Below the pieces are notes generated by a model. That model was given only the letters and a program-made list of their open reading frames with translations, had not been told where the DNA came from and searched no databases. From NCBI GenBank assembly GCA_964443845.1, contig CAYUFA010000122.1:1-5754 (forward strand): a stretch of DNA of 5,754 bases, read 5' to 3'. The position numbers and the translations under genes are program-made. The DNA comes from UBA9214 sp964443845 (GTDB taxonomy: Bacteria; Pseudomonadota; Gammaproteobacteria; UBA9214). Of this stretch, positions 4,563-5,754 are shown piece after piece; the first letter of the stretch is position 1; each line of letters starts with the position of its first letter.

Positions 4563-5754
4563 ATGCCGAAACGAACAGATATCAACAGCATCCTCATCAT
4601 TGGTTCCGGTCCGATCGTGATCGGCCAGGCCTGCGAGTTCGATTACTCCGGCGCCCAGGCCTGCAAGGCGCTGCGCGAGGAGGGTTTTCGCGTAGTGCTG
4701 GTCAATTCCAACCCGGCGACGATCATGACCGATCCGGACATGGCCGACGCGGTGTATATCGAGCCCGTGCAGTGGCAGACCGTGGCCCGCATCATCGAGC
4801 AGGAACGGCCCGACGCGCTGCTGCCCACCATGGGTGGCCAGACTGCCCTGAACTGCGCCCTCGACCTGGTGCGCGAAGGGGTGCTCGAGAAGTTCGGCGT
4901 CGAGATGATCGGGGCCAGCCGCGCGGCCATCGACATGGCCGAGGACCGCGGGCTGTTCCGTGACGCCATGGCCGATATCGGACTCGCCACCCCGCGGGCC
5001 TACGTCGTGCACAGCATGGAAGAGGCGCAGCAGGTGCACGGATCGCTCGGTTTCCCGATCATCATTCGCCCGTCCTTCACCATGGGTGGCAGCGGCGGCG
5101 GCATTGCCTACAACAGGGAAGAGTTCGTTGCGATCTGCGAGCACGGGCTGGACCTCTCGCCGACCAGCGAGGTGTTGCTGGAGGAATCCATTCTCGGCTG
5201 GAAGGAATTCGAGATGGAGGTGGTGCGCGACCGCAAGGACAACTGCATCATCATCTGTTCCATCGAGAACCTGGACCCGATGGGCGTGCACACCGGCGAT
5301 TCGATCACCGTTGCCCCGGCACAGACCCTGACCGACAAGGAATACCAGATCATGCGCAACGCCTCGCTGGCGGTGCTGCGCAAGATCGGCGTCGAAACCG
5401 GCGGTTCCAACGTCCAGTTCGCCGTCAACCCGAACGACGGGCGCATGGTGGTGATCGAAATGAACCCGCGGGTGTCGCGTTCCTCCGCACTTGCGTCGAA
5501 GGCCACCGGTTTTCCGATCGCCAAGGTTGCCGCCAAGCTCGCGGTCGGCTACACGCTCGACGAGCTCAGGAACGAGATCACCGGCGGTGCAACGCCGGCG
5601 TCATTCGAGCCGAGTATCGATTACGTGGTCACCAAGGTGCCGCGCTTCACCTTCGAGAAATTCCCGCAGGCGGAACCGCTCCTCGGTACCCAGATGAAAT
5701 CGGTGGGCGAGGTCATGGCCATCGGCCGCACCTTCCAGGAGTCCCTGCAGAAGT
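4563..5754 (+). CDS. carB: Carbamoyl-phosphate synthase large subunit, N-terminal part, 3' truncated by window edge
   Basis: CarB uses two ATP, bicarbonate and the ammonia released by CarA to make carbamoyl phosphate. The visible 397 codons (of about 1070 in the family) correspond almost exactly to the first ATP-grasp unit, the carboxyphosphate synthetic domain. The start MPKRTDINSILIIGSGPIV is the family N-terminus. Further landmarks are NSNPATIMTDP, PTMGGQTALN, RPSFTMGGSGGG and EMNPRVSRSSALASKATG. Active-site residues fall at the E. coli numbers: Arg129, Arg169, Glu215, His243, Glu299, Asn301 and Arg303. The second ATP-grasp unit, oligomerisation domain and allosteric domain lie beyond the window, so regulation by UMP or ornithine cannot be judged. 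Translation initiation is odd because no clear Shine-Dalgarno precedes the ATG. The frame is intact to the last base. Confidence 0.98.
   Translation, partial: MPKRTDINSILIIGSGPIVIGQACEFDYSGAQACKALREEGFRVVLVNSNPATIMTDPDMADAVYIEPVQWQTVARIIEQERPDALLPTMGGQTALNCALDLVREGVLEKFGVEMIGASRAAIDMAEDRGLFRDAMADIGLATPRAYVVHSMEEAQQVHGSLGFPIIIRPSFTMGGSGGGIAYNREEFVAICEHGLDLSPTSEVLLEESILGWKEFEMEVVRDRKDNCIIICSIENLDPMGVHTGDSITVAPAQTLTDKEYQIMRNASLAVLRKIGVETGGSNVQFAVNPNDGRMVVIEMNPRVSRSSALASKATGFPIAKVAAKLAVGYTLDELRNEITGGATPASFEPSIDYVVTKVPRFTFEKFPQAEPLLGTQMKSVGEVMAIGRTFQESLQK

Noticed and set aside
4068..5291. Long antisense open frame over carA and carB
   Set aside because: It is an antisense shadow of two unmistakable genes; its His/Asp/Val-rich sequence resembles no family and it has no upstream signals.

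Overview
The window is a GC-rich stretch of bacterial chromosome with the gene order dnaK (3' end) - dnaJ - dapB - carA - carB (5' part), all on the + strand. This order, together with protein sequences that align almost without gaps to Escherichia coli and Pseudomonas homologues, points to a gammaproteobacterium. The strong G/C preference at third codon positions suggests a high-GC lineage. A run of exactly 100 N (2075-2174) shows that this is a scaffolded draft assembly.

Layout. 1-686: C-terminal part of the Hsp70 chaperone DnaK. 687-813: spacer with a terminator-like hairpin. 814-1962: the complete co-chaperone DnaJ. 1963-2427: a non-coding region dominated by a repeat element that is duplicated in tandem and contains the scaffold gap. 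2428-3234: complete dapB (lysine and diaminopimelate synthesis). 3235-3356: spacer with a candidate promoter followed by a strong hairpin and T-run just before carA. 3357-4490: complete carA (TTG start). 4491-4562: a short spacer that stays open in the reading frame shared by carA and carB. 4563 to the end: the first 397 codons of carB.

How the genes work together. DnaK and DnaJ form the Hsp70 chaperone machine. DapB makes tetrahydrodipicolinate for lysine and peptidoglycan. CarA and CarB are the two subunits of carbamoyl-phosphate synthetase, which feeds arginine and pyrimidine synthesis. The genes are ordinary and every catalytic residue checked is present.

The interesting material lies between and inside the genes. 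(1) The dnaJ-dapB spacer holds a REPIN-like element: a GTAG-headed palindrome followed by a diverged inverted copy, with compensatory changes in three stem pairs. It sits in a 186-bp tandem duplication whose boundaries share CAG. Deleting the element in silico restores a compact 72-bp spacer with an intact Shine-Dalgarno sequence for dapB. (2) The carA leader looks like an attenuator. (3) carA contains a U UUU UUA heptamer followed after 6 nt by a hairpin, the layout of a -1 frameshift site. (4) carA and carB share a frame and are separated by one amber stop and 24 sense codons.
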